Positions 18,871 to 28,285 of a stretch of 64,000 nt of DNA are shown one piece after another; position 1 is the stretch's first letter, and the number at the start of each line of letters is the position of its first letter. The translations under genes and the position numbers were made by a program. The notes beneath the pieces are model-generated. The model saw only the letters and a list, made by a program, of their open reading frames with translations, was not told where the DNA came from and ran no database searches. Location of the stretch: positions 1-64,000 of the forward strand of contig NZ_JABEQE010000014.1 in NCBI RefSeq assembly GCF_014174375.1, written 5' to 3'. The stretch comes from Gluconacetobacter asukensis (GTDB taxonomy: Bacteria; Pseudomonadota; Alphaproteobacteria; Acetobacterales; Acetobacteraceae).

Positions 18871-20426
18871 GTGTCGCCCTTGTGGGGCGATCGTGAAGTC
18901 TGCGTCACCCGGGTCGGGACCTGCGTGGGGGCGGCGGCGCGCCGGGGCTGCCGGCCGGTCTTGGGGGCTTCGCGCGGCACCGGCATCACCATCCGCACCG
19001 CCAGCCCCGGCTGGCGTGGATACAGGCGCAGCGTGCCGCCATGCAGTTGGACGATCGCCTGCACCAGCGACAGGCCCAGCCCGGCACCGGGCGTATTGCG
19101 CGCGGCCTCGGCGCGAAAGAACCGTTCCGAGGCACGGGCCAGGTCGGCCTCGTTCATGCCGATCCCCTCGTCGGTGACGGCGATCGAGACCACGTCGCGC
19201 GTCGGCGTGCCCAGGGTCAGCCCCGGCAGCGCCGGCCCCAGGGCGGCGGCCAGGGTCACGGTGCCGCCTTCGGGCGAGAATTTGATGGCATTGTCCAGCA
19301 GGTTGGCCACCGCCTGCTGCATCATCGCCCGGTCGCCATGGAAGGGCAGGCTGGGCGGCAGGCGCAACACCAGATGGATATGCTGCTCTTCGGCCACGGC
19401 TTCGTACAGGTCGCCGATATCGGTCAGCAGCGGCACAAGGTCGAACGGCGCGAAGGCCGACCGGCGGGACCCGGCCTCGATCTGCGCGATGCGCAGCAGG
19501 GCCTCGAACACGGCAGTCACATTGTCCAGGTCGCCCACCGCGCGCTCGACGGCCGCACGCAGCTCGTCCGTGTCGCGGGCATGCAGGGCGGCATCTTCAA
19601 GCTGGGTCCGGGCACGGGTGATCGGCGTGCGCAGGTCGTGGGCAATGGCGTTGGAGACCTGCCGCACGCCATCCATCAGCCGCACGATGCGGTCCAGCAT
19701 CTCGTTGATCGCCTCGGCCACCTGGTCCAGCTCGTCGCCATTGCCCACCAGCGGCATGCGGCGCGACAGGTCGCCATGCGCGATGGCCTGCGTGGTCTGG
19801 GCCACCGACTTGATCATGCGGCGGAACATGCTGTGGACCAGCGCGGCACCGCTGATCGCCAGCAGCGTGACCATCATCCACGCCCAGATCAGCGAATCCG
19901 TCAGCAGCCGGCGCAGCACCGCCCGCGCCCGCACATCGCGCCCCACCAGCAGGCGAAAGCCCCCGGGCAGGCTGAAGGCATGGATCTGCGCCGTATCGCG
20001 CATGCCCGCACGCGTGACTTCCAGCGAATACCACCGGTCGTTGCGCACCACCTGCGCCGGCCATTCCGACAGATTGCCCGCCAGGCGGCGGCCGGTCGGG
20101 TCGACCATCAGGTAGATCGCGTCGTCGTCCAGATTCTGTTCCAGCCGGTCGTCGATCGTCAGCGCCAGCGTCGGCAGCCCGCCCTCCGCCCAGCGCTGGC
20201 TCAGCGCCCGCGCGTCGGCATTGATCGCGGTTTCCACCTGCCGTTCCAGAAAGCCGATCGTGCCCCACCAGATGAAGGACATGAACAGGATCGACGACAG
20301 GGCGAACAGCAGCCCATAGCCCAGCGAGAAACGCAGCCCGGCCGAGCGTGGCAGGCGGAATCGCCGCTGTGACCGTTCCGCGCTGCCCTGGGGCTTGGCT
20401 GGAAGCGTCTGCGGGGCAGAGGACAT
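18867..20426 (-). CDS. HAMP-domain sensor histidine kinase
   Basis: A 519-residue membrane kinase. Two transmembrane helices (about 31-54 and 179-199) flank a periplasmic sensor of roughly 125 residues. Then come a HAMP linker, the dimerisation and phosphoacceptor domain with AIAHDLRTPITRAR (histidine near residue 264) and a GHKL ATPase domain with the N box NLLDNAIKFSPEGG, VTDEGIGM and GAGLGLSLVQAIV. All catalytic motifs are intact. It follows its response regulator by 22 bases. Grouping with an HtrA protease and a SIMPL protein suggests an envelope-stress signal; the stimulus is not known. Confidence 0.9.
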   Translation of the reverse strand: MSSAPQTLPAKPQGSAERSQRRFRLPRSAGLRFSLGYGLLFALSSILFMSFIWWGTIGFLERQVETAINADARALSQRWAEGGLPTLALTIDDRLEQNLDDDAIYLMVDPTGRRLAGNLSEWPAQVVRNDRWYSLEVTRAGMRDTAQIHAFSLPGGFRLLVGRDVRARAVLRRLLTDSLIWAWMMVTLLAISGAALVHSMFRRMIKSVAQTTQAIAHGDLSRRMPLVGNGDELDQVAEAINEMLDRIVRLMDGVRQVSNAIAHDLRTPITRARTQLEDAALHARDTDELRAAVERAVGDLDNVTAVFEALLRIAQIEAGSRRSAFAPFDLVPLLTDIGDLYEAVAEEQHIHLVLRLPPSLPFHGDRAMMQQAVANLLDNAIKFSPEGGTVTLAAALGPALPGLTLGTPTRDVVSIAVTDEGIGMNEADLARASERFFRAEAARNTPGAGLGLSLVQAIVQLHGGTLRLYPRQPGLAVRMVMPVPREAPKTGRQPRRAAAPTQVPTRVTQTSRSPHKGDT

Positions 20427-20448
20427 GGCCAGTTCGTGCGTTCCCGCC

Positions 20449-21129
20449 CTAATCCGCCCGCAGCATGTAGCCGGCGTTGCGGATGGTGTGGATCAGCGGC
20501 GTGTCGAAGGGCTTGTCCACCTTCTGCCGCAGGCGCGAGACATGGACGTCGATGACGTTGGTCTGCGGGTCGAAATGGTAGTCCCACACGCCTTCCAGCA
20601 GCATGGTGCGGGTCACGACCTGGCCCGCATGGCGCATCAGATATTCCAGCAGCCTGAATTCGCGCGGCTGCAGGTCGATCCGCTGGCCGCCGCGCCGCAC
20701 GCTGCGCGACAGCAGGTCGATCTCCAGGTCCGCCACGGTCAGGCGCGTCTGCGGCGCGTTGTCGCTGCGCCCGCGACGCGACAGCGCCTCGACTCGCGCC
20801 AGCAATTCGCTGAAGGCGAAGGGCTTGGTCACGTAATCGTCGCCGCCCGCCTTCAGGCCCTGCACCCGGTCGTCGACATCGGCCAGCGCCGACAGCAGCA
20901 GGACCGGGGTGGTGTTGTTCTGCGCGCGGATGGTCTCCAGCAGGCGCAGCCCGTCGATGCCGCCGGGCAGCATGCGATCCAGGATGATCAGGTCGAAATT
21001 CTCGCTGACCGCCAGGAACAGCCCGTCCTTGCCGTTGTCCACCGGCTCGACCAGATGCCCGGCCTCGCGCAGGCCCTTGGCGACGAAATTGCGTACGGTC
21101 GGATCATCCTCGACGACCAGGATATGCAT
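20449..21129 (-). CDS. OmpR/PhoB-family response regulator
   Basis: A 226-residue two-component regulator. The receiver domain begins MHILVVEDDPTVRNFV, with acidic pocket residues 7-9, phosphoacceptor Asp51 in LIILDRMLPGG and the conserved lysine in DDYVTKPFAFSELL. The C-terminal winged-helix DNA-binding domain contains LTVADLEIDLLSRSVRRGG and ends in DTPLIHTIRNAGYMLRAD. It is directly upstream of the sensor kinase and about 110 bases downstream of the HtrA-like protease gene, so these are probably one transcription unit or share regulation. Confidence 0.93.
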   Translation of the reverse strand: MHILVVEDDPTVRNFVAKGLREAGHLVEPVDNGKDGLFLAVSENFDLIILDRMLPGGIDGLRLLETIRAQNNTTPVLLLSALADVDDRVQGLKAGGDDYVTKPFAFSELLARVEALSRRGRSDNAPQTRLTVADLEIDLLSRSVRRGGQRIDLQPREFRLLEYLMRHAGQVVTRTMLLEGVWDYHFDPQTNVIDVHVSRLRQKVDKPFDTPLIHTIRNAGYMLRAD

Positions 21130-21240
21130 GTCGGTCCCGCTCCGCTATGGCTTCGCATCGGCACGGTCGAAGCTCGCTTCTCCGCACCAAACGAGGATCT
21201 TACCCCGCATGCGGGGGGGCTGGCCAGAGCGGGCAGGTTG

Positions 21241-22347
21241 CTAGTCGTCCATGTCCGCCGGGCGGTGGCCGACAATGACCGGTACCGTCAGCTCGGTGCC
21301 GCGGCGGCGGATATGCACCTGTACGGTCGATCCCGGATGTTCCGCCGCCACCGCGCGGATCAGCGTCCGCGCGCTGTCGACCGGTTCCTCGCCCACGGTC
21401 AGCACGATGTCGCCGGTCCGCAGCTTCGCCTTTTCCGCCGGGCCGCCCCGGTCGATGTCGGTGATGCGCACGCCGGCATGCCCGTCGCCATCGGCCAGGG
21501 TCACGCCCAGCCAGCCGCGATCGATATGCCCGCTGCGGCGCAGTTCGGCCACGATGGGGGCCACGATTTCCGACGGAATGCCGAAGCCGATCCCCACCGA
21601 TCCGCCGGTGGGCGAGACGATGGCGGTATTCAGCGCCACCACCTGCCCGCCCAGATTGAAGGACGGCCCCCCCGAATTGCCCGGATTGATCGGGGCGTCG
21701 AGCTGCAGGAAATCGTCGAACGGGCTGGCGCCGATATCGCGCCCGCGCGCCGAGACGATGCCCGCCGTCACCGACGAACCGAGCCCGAACGGGTTGCCCG
21801 CCGCCATGATCCAGTCGCCGACATTGACCTGCCTACTGTCGCCCCAGGTGACATAGGGCAGCGGATTCGGCGCCTGGATGGAGATGACCGCGATGTCGGT
21901 CAGATCGTCGCTGCCCACCAGCCGCGCCGGATATTCGGTGCCGTCGGACAGCGAGACGGTGATGCGGTCGGCCTCGCCCACCACATGGGTATTGGTCACG
22001 ATCACGCCGCCAGGGTCGATGATGAAGCCCGACCCGGCGCCGATCATCTCTTCACCGCGCGAGCGCATCCGGTCGCGGAACCGGTGCTCGAAGGGCGTGC
22101 CCTTCACGCCCGGCGGCACCGGCTGTCGTTTGGCCCGATCGTCCGCATCCTGCGTCACCGCGATGTTGACCACCGCCGGCACCACCTTGCGCACCAGCGG
22201 CGCGAAGGTCAGCGGCCCCGAGGTGACGATTGCAGGCACGGGGGGCGCGAGCAGCGCCGTGTCGTCGGCCCGCGCCGGCCCGCCCGGCAGGGCAACGGCC
22301 AGGGCGGACGCAGCGAGGAAAAAGAGCCGGCTAGCCGTCCGCCGCAT
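21241..22347 (-). CDS. HtrA/Deg-family periplasmic serine protease
   Basis: A 368-residue protease of the DegP/DegS type. A signal peptide (LFFLAASALAVALPGGPARA) is followed by a trypsin-like domain with an intact triad: His121 in VTNTHVV, Asp151 in SDDLTDIAVI and Ser225 in INPGNSGGPS. A single PDZ domain follows (RGWLGVTLADGDGHAG, DIVLTVGEEPVDSA). One PDZ domain and about 370 residues resemble DegS more than DegP. I chose ATG 22347 because AGGA lies upstream and the signal peptide starts there; ATG 22374 has no ribosome binding site. It heads the group with the two-component system. Confidence 0.9.
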   Translation of the reverse strand: MRRTASRLFFLAASALAVALPGGPARADDTALLAPPVPAIVTSGPLTFAPLVRKVVPAVVNIAVTQDADDRAKRQPVPPGVKGTPFEHRFRDRMRSRGEEMIGAGSGFIIDPGGVIVTNTHVVGEADRITVSLSDGTEYPARLVGSDDLTDIAVISIQAPNPLPYVTWGDSRQVNVGDWIMAAGNPFGLGSSVTAGIVSARGRDIGASPFDDFLQLDAPINPGNSGGPSFNLGGQVVALNTAIVSPTGGSVGIGFGIPSEIVAPIVAELRRSGHIDRGWLGVTLADGDGHAGVRITDIDRGGPAEKAKLRTGDIVLTVGEEPVDSARTLIRAVAAEHPGSTVQVHIRRRGTELTVPVIVGHRPADMDD

Positions 22348-22422
22348 GGGCTGGGAATCCTGATCAGGGCGCATGGTCGGCGCGTTGTGCTAGGCCCACG
22401 ATACCGCAGGATAATGTCGCCG

Positions 22423-24981
22423 TCATGATCGTCCGCCCCGCCGCGCGCCTGTCGGCGGCGCGGCCTCGGCCGGGTTCTCGGGCCAGTCGTGCCGCGGGTA
22501 GCGGCCGCGCATATCGCGGCGCATGTCCGCCCAGCCCCCGGTCCAGAAACCGGCCAGGTCCGCCGTGATGGCCTGCGGCCGCCCGGCCGGCGACAGCAGG
22601 GCGATCAGCAGCTTCACCTGCCCGTCGGCCAGGCGCGGCGTCGCGCGCAGCCCGTAGAAGGTCTGGGCCCGTGCCGAGGCCGTGGGCACCGGCTGCATAT
22701 AGTCGATCGGCACCCGCCCGCCCGGCAGGTCCAGTGCGGTGGGCAGGGCCCGGTCCAGCCAGGTCAGGCGCTGATGGTCCAGCCGCGCCCGCAGCATGGC
22801 CAGCACATCCAGCGCCGCGACCTCGGACAGGCGGCTCAGCCCGCCCAGCCACGGGGCCAGCCACGTCGCGGCCTCTGCCGCCAGCGCGGTATCGGACAGG
22901 TCGGGCAGGTCCTCCTGCCCCGGCAGGGCGCGGGCCAGCGCGACACGGGCCTGGAACTGCCGCGCCGCCGGCGTCCAGCCCAGCGTGGTGTCCAGCCGGT
23001 CGGCCGTCTGGCGCAGCAGCAGATCCGCCACTTCGTCGGCCGCGGCCGTTACCGTGCGGTCGCGCAGCACCAGCGCCCCCAGCCGCAGGCGGTGCCGGGC
23101 CAGCACCGCGCCGGTCACCGGGTCCAGCGTCGTTTCCACCTGTTCGGTGGCGCGGCGGCGGATGGTCTCGGGCAGATTGTCCGGGTCCAGCTTCGCGGCC
23201 AGCCGGATTTCGGCCGCCGTGCGCACATGCAGCGTGGCCACCGCCAGCAGGCCGGAATCCGCCAGCCGGTCGGCGCGCCCCAGCTTCGCCCCACCGCCGC
23301 CCGACAGGCGAAAGCTGCCGGCCTCACCCCGCCGCTGGGCGATGCGGTCGGGGAAGGCGGCGGCCAGCAGCGCCGCCGCATCGCCCTGTGCGGCGACATT
23401 GGCGCGCAGCCCCAGCCGCCGGCGATACTGGTTCGCCGCCTGGCGGATACGCACCAGCGCGCCGCGATCGGCATCCGGATGGTCGCCGCCCGCGATCAGC
23501 TCCAGCCGCAGGGCGATGTCGGCGGGCGGCACGGCAGGGGCGCCCCCTCTGCCGCCCGGTGCCGGGCGGGCGCGCAGCGGGTCGCGTTCTTCCAGCAGCG
23601 CGGCCAGGTCGGCGGCCAGCGCGGCCTCGTTCGCATCGCGGGCCGACAGCATCATCGCCGCCAGGCGCGGATGCGCGCCAAGGGCTGCCATCCGCTCGCC
23701 TTCCTCGGTGACACGCGCATCCTCGTCCATCGCCCCCAACGCCGTCAGCAGCGCGCGCGCGGCCTCGAACGCGCCATTGGGCGGGGCATCGGGCAGGGGC
23801 AGTTGCTCGGGTGGCGTGCCCATGGCGGCCTGCCAGGCGGCGCTATCCAGCCGCAGGCCGGTCAGTTCGGCGTCCAGAATCTCCGGCCGGTCATGCGGGG
23901 CCATGCCGCGCCCGGTCGCCTCGCTCCACAGCCGTATCCCCACACCCGGCGCCTCGCGCCCGGCACGGCCGGCGCGCTGGGTGGCGGCGGCGCGCGAGAT
24001 CCGTACCGTATCCAGCCGCGTCAGTCCGGTACCGGGGTCCAGGCGCGGGCTGCGCCGCCAGCCGCCATCCACCACCACCCGCACGCCGGGCACGGTCAGC
24101 GAGGTCTCGGCGATCGAGGTCGCGAGGATCACGCGCCGTCCGGTCCCCGGCCGGGGCCGCAGCACGCGGTCCTGCTCGCCCGGCGGCATCTCGCCATACA
24201 GGGGCAGGATCTCGGCCGGCGCACCCGCCAGCGCCGTCTGGGCCCGGCGGATCTCGCCCACGCCGGGCAGGAAGGCCAGGATGTCGCCCTCATGCTCGGC
24301 CAGGGCGGCGCGGATCGCGCGCGCCATGGCGTCGGGCAATTCGCGCAGATGGGTGATGTCGCGCGGCGCGTGGTGGATGGTGACCGGAAAGGCCCGGCCC
24401 GCGCTTTCGATCAGGTTGGCGCCCATCAGCGCGGACAGGGCGGCACCATCCATGGTGGCCGACATCGCCACCAGCCGCAGGTCGGGCCGCAGGCTGCGCT
24501 GGGTATCGAGGCAGAAGGCCAGCGCCGCATCGGCATCCAGCGAGCGTTCGTGGATTTCGTCCAGGATCACGCAGGCCACGCCGTCCAGCGTCGGGTCGGA
24601 CAGCAGGCGCCGCACCATCAGCCCCTCGGTCACCACCTCGATCCGCGTGCGGTCCGAAACGGCGGATTCCAGCCTGGTGCGATAGCCCACCAGCCCGCCC
24701 GCCTCCTCGCCGATCAGGGCCGCCATGCGCTGGGCCGCCGCGCGGGCGGCCAACCGGCGCGGCTCCAGCATCACGATCCGCCCGTCGCCGCGCCACGGCG
24801 CATCCAGCAGCGCCAGCGGCACGGTGGTGGTCTTGCCCGCGCCCGGTGGGGCCACCAGCACGGCGGACGGGGTCTCCATCAGGCTGGCGCACAGCTCGGG
24901 CAGGATCGCGCTCACCGGCAGTTCGGCCGGAATCGAAAGCCGGGGATGGGCGGGGCTTTGCAGGGCGGGGTCGAATTCCAT
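22423..24981 (-). CDS. hrpB: ATP-dependent helicase HrpB
   Basis: An 852-residue DExH-box helicase. Visible motifs are Walker A VAPPGAGKTTTVPLALL, MLEPRRLAARAAA, motif II DEIHERSLDADAAL, motif III AMSATMDG and the C-terminal motif VI region RISRAAATQRAGRAGREAPG, then the HrpB-specific C-terminal domain. HrpB proteins are widespread in proteobacteria; their RNA target is not well established. The ATG at 24981 gives the normal length; the open frame extends much further upstream, antisense to the dsbD-like gene, and is not coding there. It is divergent from that gene. Confidence 0.94.
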   Translation of the reverse strand: MEFDPALQSPAHPRLSIPAELPVSAILPELCASLMETPSAVLVAPPGAGKTTTVPLALLDAPWRGDGRIVMLEPRRLAARAAAQRMAALIGEEAGGLVGYRTRLESAVSDRTRIEVVTEGLMVRRLLSDPTLDGVACVILDEIHERSLDADAALAFCLDTQRSLRPDLRLVAMSATMDGAALSALMGANLIESAGRAFPVTIHHAPRDITHLRELPDAMARAIRAALAEHEGDILAFLPGVGEIRRAQTALAGAPAEILPLYGEMPPGEQDRVLRPRPGTGRRVILATSIAETSLTVPGVRVVVDGGWRRSPRLDPGTGLTRLDTVRISRAAATQRAGRAGREAPGVGIRLWSEATGRGMAPHDRPEILDAELTGLRLDSAAWQAAMGTPPEQLPLPDAPPNGAFEAARALLTALGAMDEDARVTEEGERMAALGAHPRLAAMMLSARDANEAALAADLAALLEERDPLRARPAPGGRGGAPAVPPADIALRLELIAGGDHPDADRGALVRIRQAANQYRRRLGLRANVAAQGDAAALLAAAFPDRIAQRRGEAGSFRLSGGGGAKLGRADRLADSGLLAVATLHVRTAAEIRLAAKLDPDNLPETIRRRATEQVETTLDPVTGAVLARHRLRLGALVLRDRTVTAAADEVADLLLRQTADRLDTTLGWTPAARQFQARVALARALPGQEDLPDLSDTALAAEAATWLAPWLGGLSRLSEVAALDVLAMLRARLDHQRLTWLDRALPTALDLPGGRVPIDYMQPVPTASARAQTFYGLRATPRLADGQVKLLIALLSPAGRPQAITADLAGFWTGGWADMRRDMRGRYPRHDWPENPAEAAPPTGARRGGRS

Positions 24982-25095
24982 ATCCTGCTTATGCGTCCAT
25001 GGCCTGGAACCGGCAATCCACTGGCTTGCACCGCCGTTCCGCCACTCGCTCTTCCTGATTTTCCGGAGCCTCCGTTCTTGATCCTGTCCCGGTTC

Positions 25096-27267
25096 ATGTC
25101 CGCGTTCGCGGCGCCTTGCCAACCCCGCCCGCTGCTGTCGTGGCTGGTGCCGATGCTGGTCGTCCTGTCCCTCGCCCCCGGCGCCGCGACCCACGCCCTG
25201 GCGGCCGAAAGCGCCGCGCAGACGAGCGAGCGCGATGTCGCGACCCTGGTGACCGATACCGACCATTATCGCCCCGGCACGAAGCTGCATGTCGGCCTGC
25301 GGCTGCGGCTGAAGCCCGGCTGGCACACCTACTGGATCAATCCCGGCGACGCGGGCGAGGCGCCGACCCTGTCGGTACAGGCCAGCGGTGGCGCCTCCGG
25401 GGCCTCCGGCGCCATCGCATGGCCGGCGCCGGAGCGCCTGCGCGACGGACCGCTGATGTCCTACGGCTATACGGGCGACGTACTCCTGCCCGCCGAATTG
25501 CAGCCCTCGGGCACCGGCGACGCGCCGATGGTGCTGAAGGCAACCGCCGAGTGGCTGGTCTGTGCCGCGGTCTGCGTGCCCGAACAGGGGCAGTTCACCC
25601 TGACCCTGCCGGCCGGCGACCCCGCGCCTTCGGCTGAAGCGCCGCTGTTCGCGCATGCGGCGTCGGCGCAGCCCGTGGCCTCGCCCTTCGCCGCCACCAT
25701 CGCGCCCGACGGCCTGCTGAGCCTGACGGGCGCGGGCCTGACCCCGGCCGCCGTGCGCGAGGCATGGTTCATGCCCCTCACCACCGGCGCCATCGACCAG
25801 GACGCCGACCAGCCGCTGAAGATCGCGGACGGCACGCTGACCCTGGCGCTGAAACCCGGCGACGCCTTCCATGCCGCCCCGACGCTGGACGGCGTGCTGA
25901 TGCTGAAGGACCCGGCGGGCGAGACACGCGCGCTGTCGATCGCGGCCCGCCCGGGCCCGGCGACGGCCGCCCCGGTCGCCCCTGCGGGCGCGCCGGCCGT
26001 TGCAATGCCCCTGCCCGCACCGGAAGGCGCGGCGGGCGGCCCGCGCATGCTGCTGCTGGCCTTCGCGGGCGGGCTGATCCTGAACCTGATGCCCTGCGTG
26101 TTCCCGGTCCTGATGATGAAAGCAATGGCGCTGACCCGTCTGGCCGGCGCGCAGACCATGGCCCGCCTGGCCGGGGCCGGGGCCTACGCCGCCGGCGTGG
26201 TCGGCGCCTTCATGGCGCTGGGCGGCATCATGCTGACCCTGCGCGCCGCCGGGGCGGTGGCCGGCTGGGGCTTCCAGTTCCAGTCCGCCGCCTTCGTCGC
26301 CGCCGTGTGCTGGCTGCTGTTCGCCGTGGCGCTCAACCTGCTGGGCGTGTTCGGCATGGGCAACGGCATCGCGGCCCTGGGCGGGGCAGGGGTCACGCGC
26401 GGCGGCTATCTGGGCGACGCGATGACCGGCGTGCTGGCGGTGCTGGTGGCTACCCCCTGCACCGCGCCGTTCATGGGGGCGGCCATCGCGGGCGCGCTCA
26501 CGGCACCGGCCTGGTTGGCCATGGCGGTGTTCATCGCCATGGGCGCGGGGCTGGCCGCGCCTTACCTGGTCCTGGCCGGGGTTCCGGCGCTGGCGCGCCA
26601 CCTGCCGCGTCCGGGGGCGTGGATGGATATCCTGCGCCAGGGGCTGGCCTTTCCCATCCTCGCCACCTGTGTGTGGCTGATGTGGGTGCTGGCCCTGCAG
26701 GCCGGCGCGACCGCCATCGCGGTGCTGGGCGCCGGGCTGGTGCTGGTCGGGCTGGCGGCGTGGCTGACCGGGCTGGCCCAGGGCATGGCCATGCGCGACG
26801 GTCCGGCGCGGCAGATCCGGCTGTGCCGCGCCCTGGCCCTGGCGGCGCTGGCGGTGGCCATGGCGATGCTGCCCGGCCTGCGGGCGGGCCGGGCCGGTGC
26901 CGATGCGGGCCTGGTCGCCTCCGGCCCGGCGGGCACCGAGGCCTTTTCGCCCACGCGGCTGGCGGCGTTGCGGGCGGAGGGGCGGCCGGTCTTCGTCGAC
27001 ATGACGGCCGCGTGGTGTATTTCCTGCCTGGTGAACGAGCGGGTGGCGTTGTCATCCGCCCCCGTGCAGGCGGCCTTCCGCGACCGGCATGTGGTCTACA
27101 TGAAGGGCGACTGGACCAATCGCGACGCCACCATCAGCGCCTTCCTGGAGGCGCATGGCAGGGCAGGGGTCCCGTTCTACGTCTATTACGCGCCGGGCGA
27201 CGCGCAGGGCCATGTCCTGCCGCAGATCCTGACCAGCGGGCTGGTCCTCGACGCGCTGAAAGGATAG
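25096..27267 (+). CDS. DsbD/ScsB-type thiol:disulfide interchange protein
   Basis: A 723-residue inner-membrane protein that carries electrons from cytoplasmic thioredoxin to periplasmic thiols. Order: signal peptide, an N-terminal periplasmic domain with the cysteine pair in LVCAAVCVPEQGQ, a membrane domain of about eight helices with the two conserved cysteines in LMPCVFPVLMMKAM and ATPCTAPFMGAA, and a C-terminal thioredoxin-like domain with AWCISCLVNE. The long N-terminal part resembles the ScsB branch. The ATG at 25096 is used; TTG 25078, after a GGAG, and ATG 24991 are possible in-frame starts. The two divergent gene starts are close, so the promoters overlap. Confidence 0.9.
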   Translation: MSAFAAPCQPRPLLSWLVPMLVVLSLAPGAATHALAAESAAQTSERDVATLVTDTDHYRPGTKLHVGLRLRLKPGWHTYWINPGDAGEAPTLSVQASGGASGASGAIAWPAPERLRDGPLMSYGYTGDVLLPAELQPSGTGDAPMVLKATAEWLVCAAVCVPEQGQFTLTLPAGDPAPSAEAPLFAHAASAQPVASPFAATIAPDGLLSLTGAGLTPAAVREAWFMPLTTGAIDQDADQPLKIADGTLTLALKPGDAFHAAPTLDGVLMLKDPAGETRALSIAARPGPATAAPVAPAGAPAVAMPLPAPEGAAGGPRMLLLAFAGGLILNLMPCVFPVLMMKAMALTRLAGAQTMARLAGAGAYAAGVVGAFMALGGIMLTLRAAGAVAGWGFQFQSAAFVAAVCWLLFAVALNLLGVFGMGNGIAALGGAGVTRGGYLGDAMTGVLAVLVATPCTAPFMGAAIAGALTAPAWLAMAVFIAMGAGLAAPYLVLAGVPALARHLPRPGAWMDILRQGLAFPILATCVWLMWVLALQAGATAIAVLGAGLVLVGLAAWLTGLAQGMAMRDGPARQIRLCRALALAALAVAMAMLPGLRAGRAGADAGLVASGPAGTEAFSPTRLAALRAEGRPVFVDMTAAWCISCLVNERVALSSAPVQAAFRDRHVVYMKGDWTNRDATISAFLEAHGRAGVPFYVYYAPGDAQGHVLPQILTSGLVLDALKG

Positions 27268-27271
27268 GCGC

Positions 27272-27301
27272 GGCGGGGGCGGATCGTCTCTCCGCCCCGC
27301 C
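27272..27301. terminator. GC hairpin between convergent genes
   Basis: An 11-base stem with one bulged G (GGCGGGGGCGGA against TCCGCCCCGCC, loop TCGTCTC) fills the gap between the convergent dsbD-like and lipoprotein genes. It lacks a T tract, so it may be a Rho-assisted or partial terminator. Confidence 0.4.
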
Positions 27302-27308
27302 CGTCGGC

Positions 27309-28217
27309 TCAGTAGCCGTTGCTGGTGTTGGGCGCGCTGGTCGCGGCGCCCGTGGTCGCGGTCCCGGGCGGCAGGGTCAGGTAGCCGGGCTGGGGCGATT
27401 TCACGCGCGGCGCCGGGGCGGCGCTGCTGTCGGTGGCCGGGCCGCCAGTCGGGAAGATCGCATTGGGCTCGCTGGGAACCACGGCCGGCGCCGGTGTCGC
27501 GGGTGCAGGCGCGGCCGGGGCAGCAACGGCCGCGGGCGCGGCGGCAGTCGGGGCGGGCGCGAGGGAAGCCGTGGCCGGAGCCGCCGCCGCCTCGGGGCTG
27601 CCGGGCAGACCGAGCTGCTGCTGCTGGATCGCGCTGGGCGTGGTGCCGGCGGTATCGACCAGCCAGTCCGTCAGATGATGCCGGATCTGGAACTCCAGCT
27701 CGACATTCATGTCCTTCATCATCTGCGACGTGATCGCATACAGGTTGGCCGGCGAATCCGCATTGCCGTCGCTGTCCGAAGCCGTCGAGCTGAAGGTGCG
27801 CCGGACATGGGCCTCGGCATAGCCCTGGCGCTGGCCGTTGGGGCTGGAGACGTCGAGATGCACGTCCATCTGCCCCTCCAGCGTGCCGCCAGGCTGGTGC
27901 AGGATCGAGGCCCGGTCGATGGTGAAGACGGCGCCGCCGGTGCTGCCGGCCGCCATCAGCCGGTCGGTGGCCATCTGGTGCAGCGCCTGGTCGGGCGGTG
28001 TGGGCGCGCGGCCGGAAATATCGCCCGGCACCGCGCCCGGCTGCCCGTTATCGACAATGTTGATCGTCGCCACATTCAGGCGCAGCACCGGCAGGTAATC
28101 GTAGCGCATCGGCGCGAAATTGGGCGGCGGCGCGTCGCTGCACGCCGCAAGCGGCAGGAGCGGGCAGGCGAGCAGAAGCAGCATGGGCAACCGGGCAGCC
28201 CGGCGGGACGGACGCAT
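27309..28217 (-). CDS. Lipoprotein with low-complexity Ala/Pro tail
   Basis: A 302-residue predicted lipoprotein. The signal ends in a lipobox (LPLAACSD), giving a lipidated cysteine at about residue 26. The globular part (about 30-190) includes YDYLPVLRLNVATINIVDN and a helical region ending LEFQIRHHLTDWLVDTAG; the remainder is an alanine/proline-rich linker ending in PGTATTGAATSAPNTSNGY. I recognise no named family, though such proteins are common in alphaproteobacteria next to hslO. Start ATG 28217 follows GGAG, which lies inside a perfect hairpin. It is 68 bases downstream of hslO on the same strand. Confidence 0.8.
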   Translation of the reverse strand: MRPSRRAARLPMLLLLACPLLPLAACSDAPPPNFAPMRYDYLPVLRLNVATINIVDNGQPGAVPGDISGRAPTPPDQALHQMATDRLMAAGSTGGAVFTIDRASILHQPGGTLEGQMDVHLDVSSPNGQRQGYAEAHVRRTFSSTASDSDGNADSPANLYAITSQMMKDMNVELEFQIRHHLTDWLVDTAGTTPSAIQQQQLGLPGSPEAAAAPATASLAPAPTAAAPAAVAAPAAPAPATPAPAVVPSEPNAIFPTGGPATDSSAAPAPRVKSPQPGYLTLPPGTATTGAATSAPNTSNGY

Positions 28218-28224
28218 GAAGGAG

Positions 28225-28261
28225 TTCTCCGACGGTGGGATCGACACAGGACGTCGGAGAA
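28225..28261 (-). promoter_or_regulatory. Perfect hairpin enclosing the ribosome binding site of the lipoprotein gene
   Basis: A 10-base perfect inverted repeat (TTCTCCGACG at 28225-28234, CGTCGGAGAA at 28252-28261, 17-base loop). On the minus strand the second arm contains GGAG, nine bases before the ATG at 28217, so folding would hide the ribosome binding site. No T run follows, so it is not a typical terminator of hslO. Confidence 0.55.
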
Positions 28262-28285
28262 AACTGCCGCTCCAGCCCTGTCCGG

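Noticed and set aside
20395-22428. Plus-strand open frame of 677 residues opposite the response regulator and HtrA genes
   Set aside because: Shadow translation without family features; the minus-strand genes carry complete motifs.
22489-25095. Very long open frame on the plus strand upstream of the dsbD-like gene
   Set aside because: It is antisense to hrpB and low in complexity; high GC leaves few stops. Only the part from 25096 has family features.
24982-26601. Upstream extension of the hrpB frame
   Set aside because: It is antisense to the dsbD-like gene and rich in Gln/Arg/Gly repeats; the family start is at 24981.
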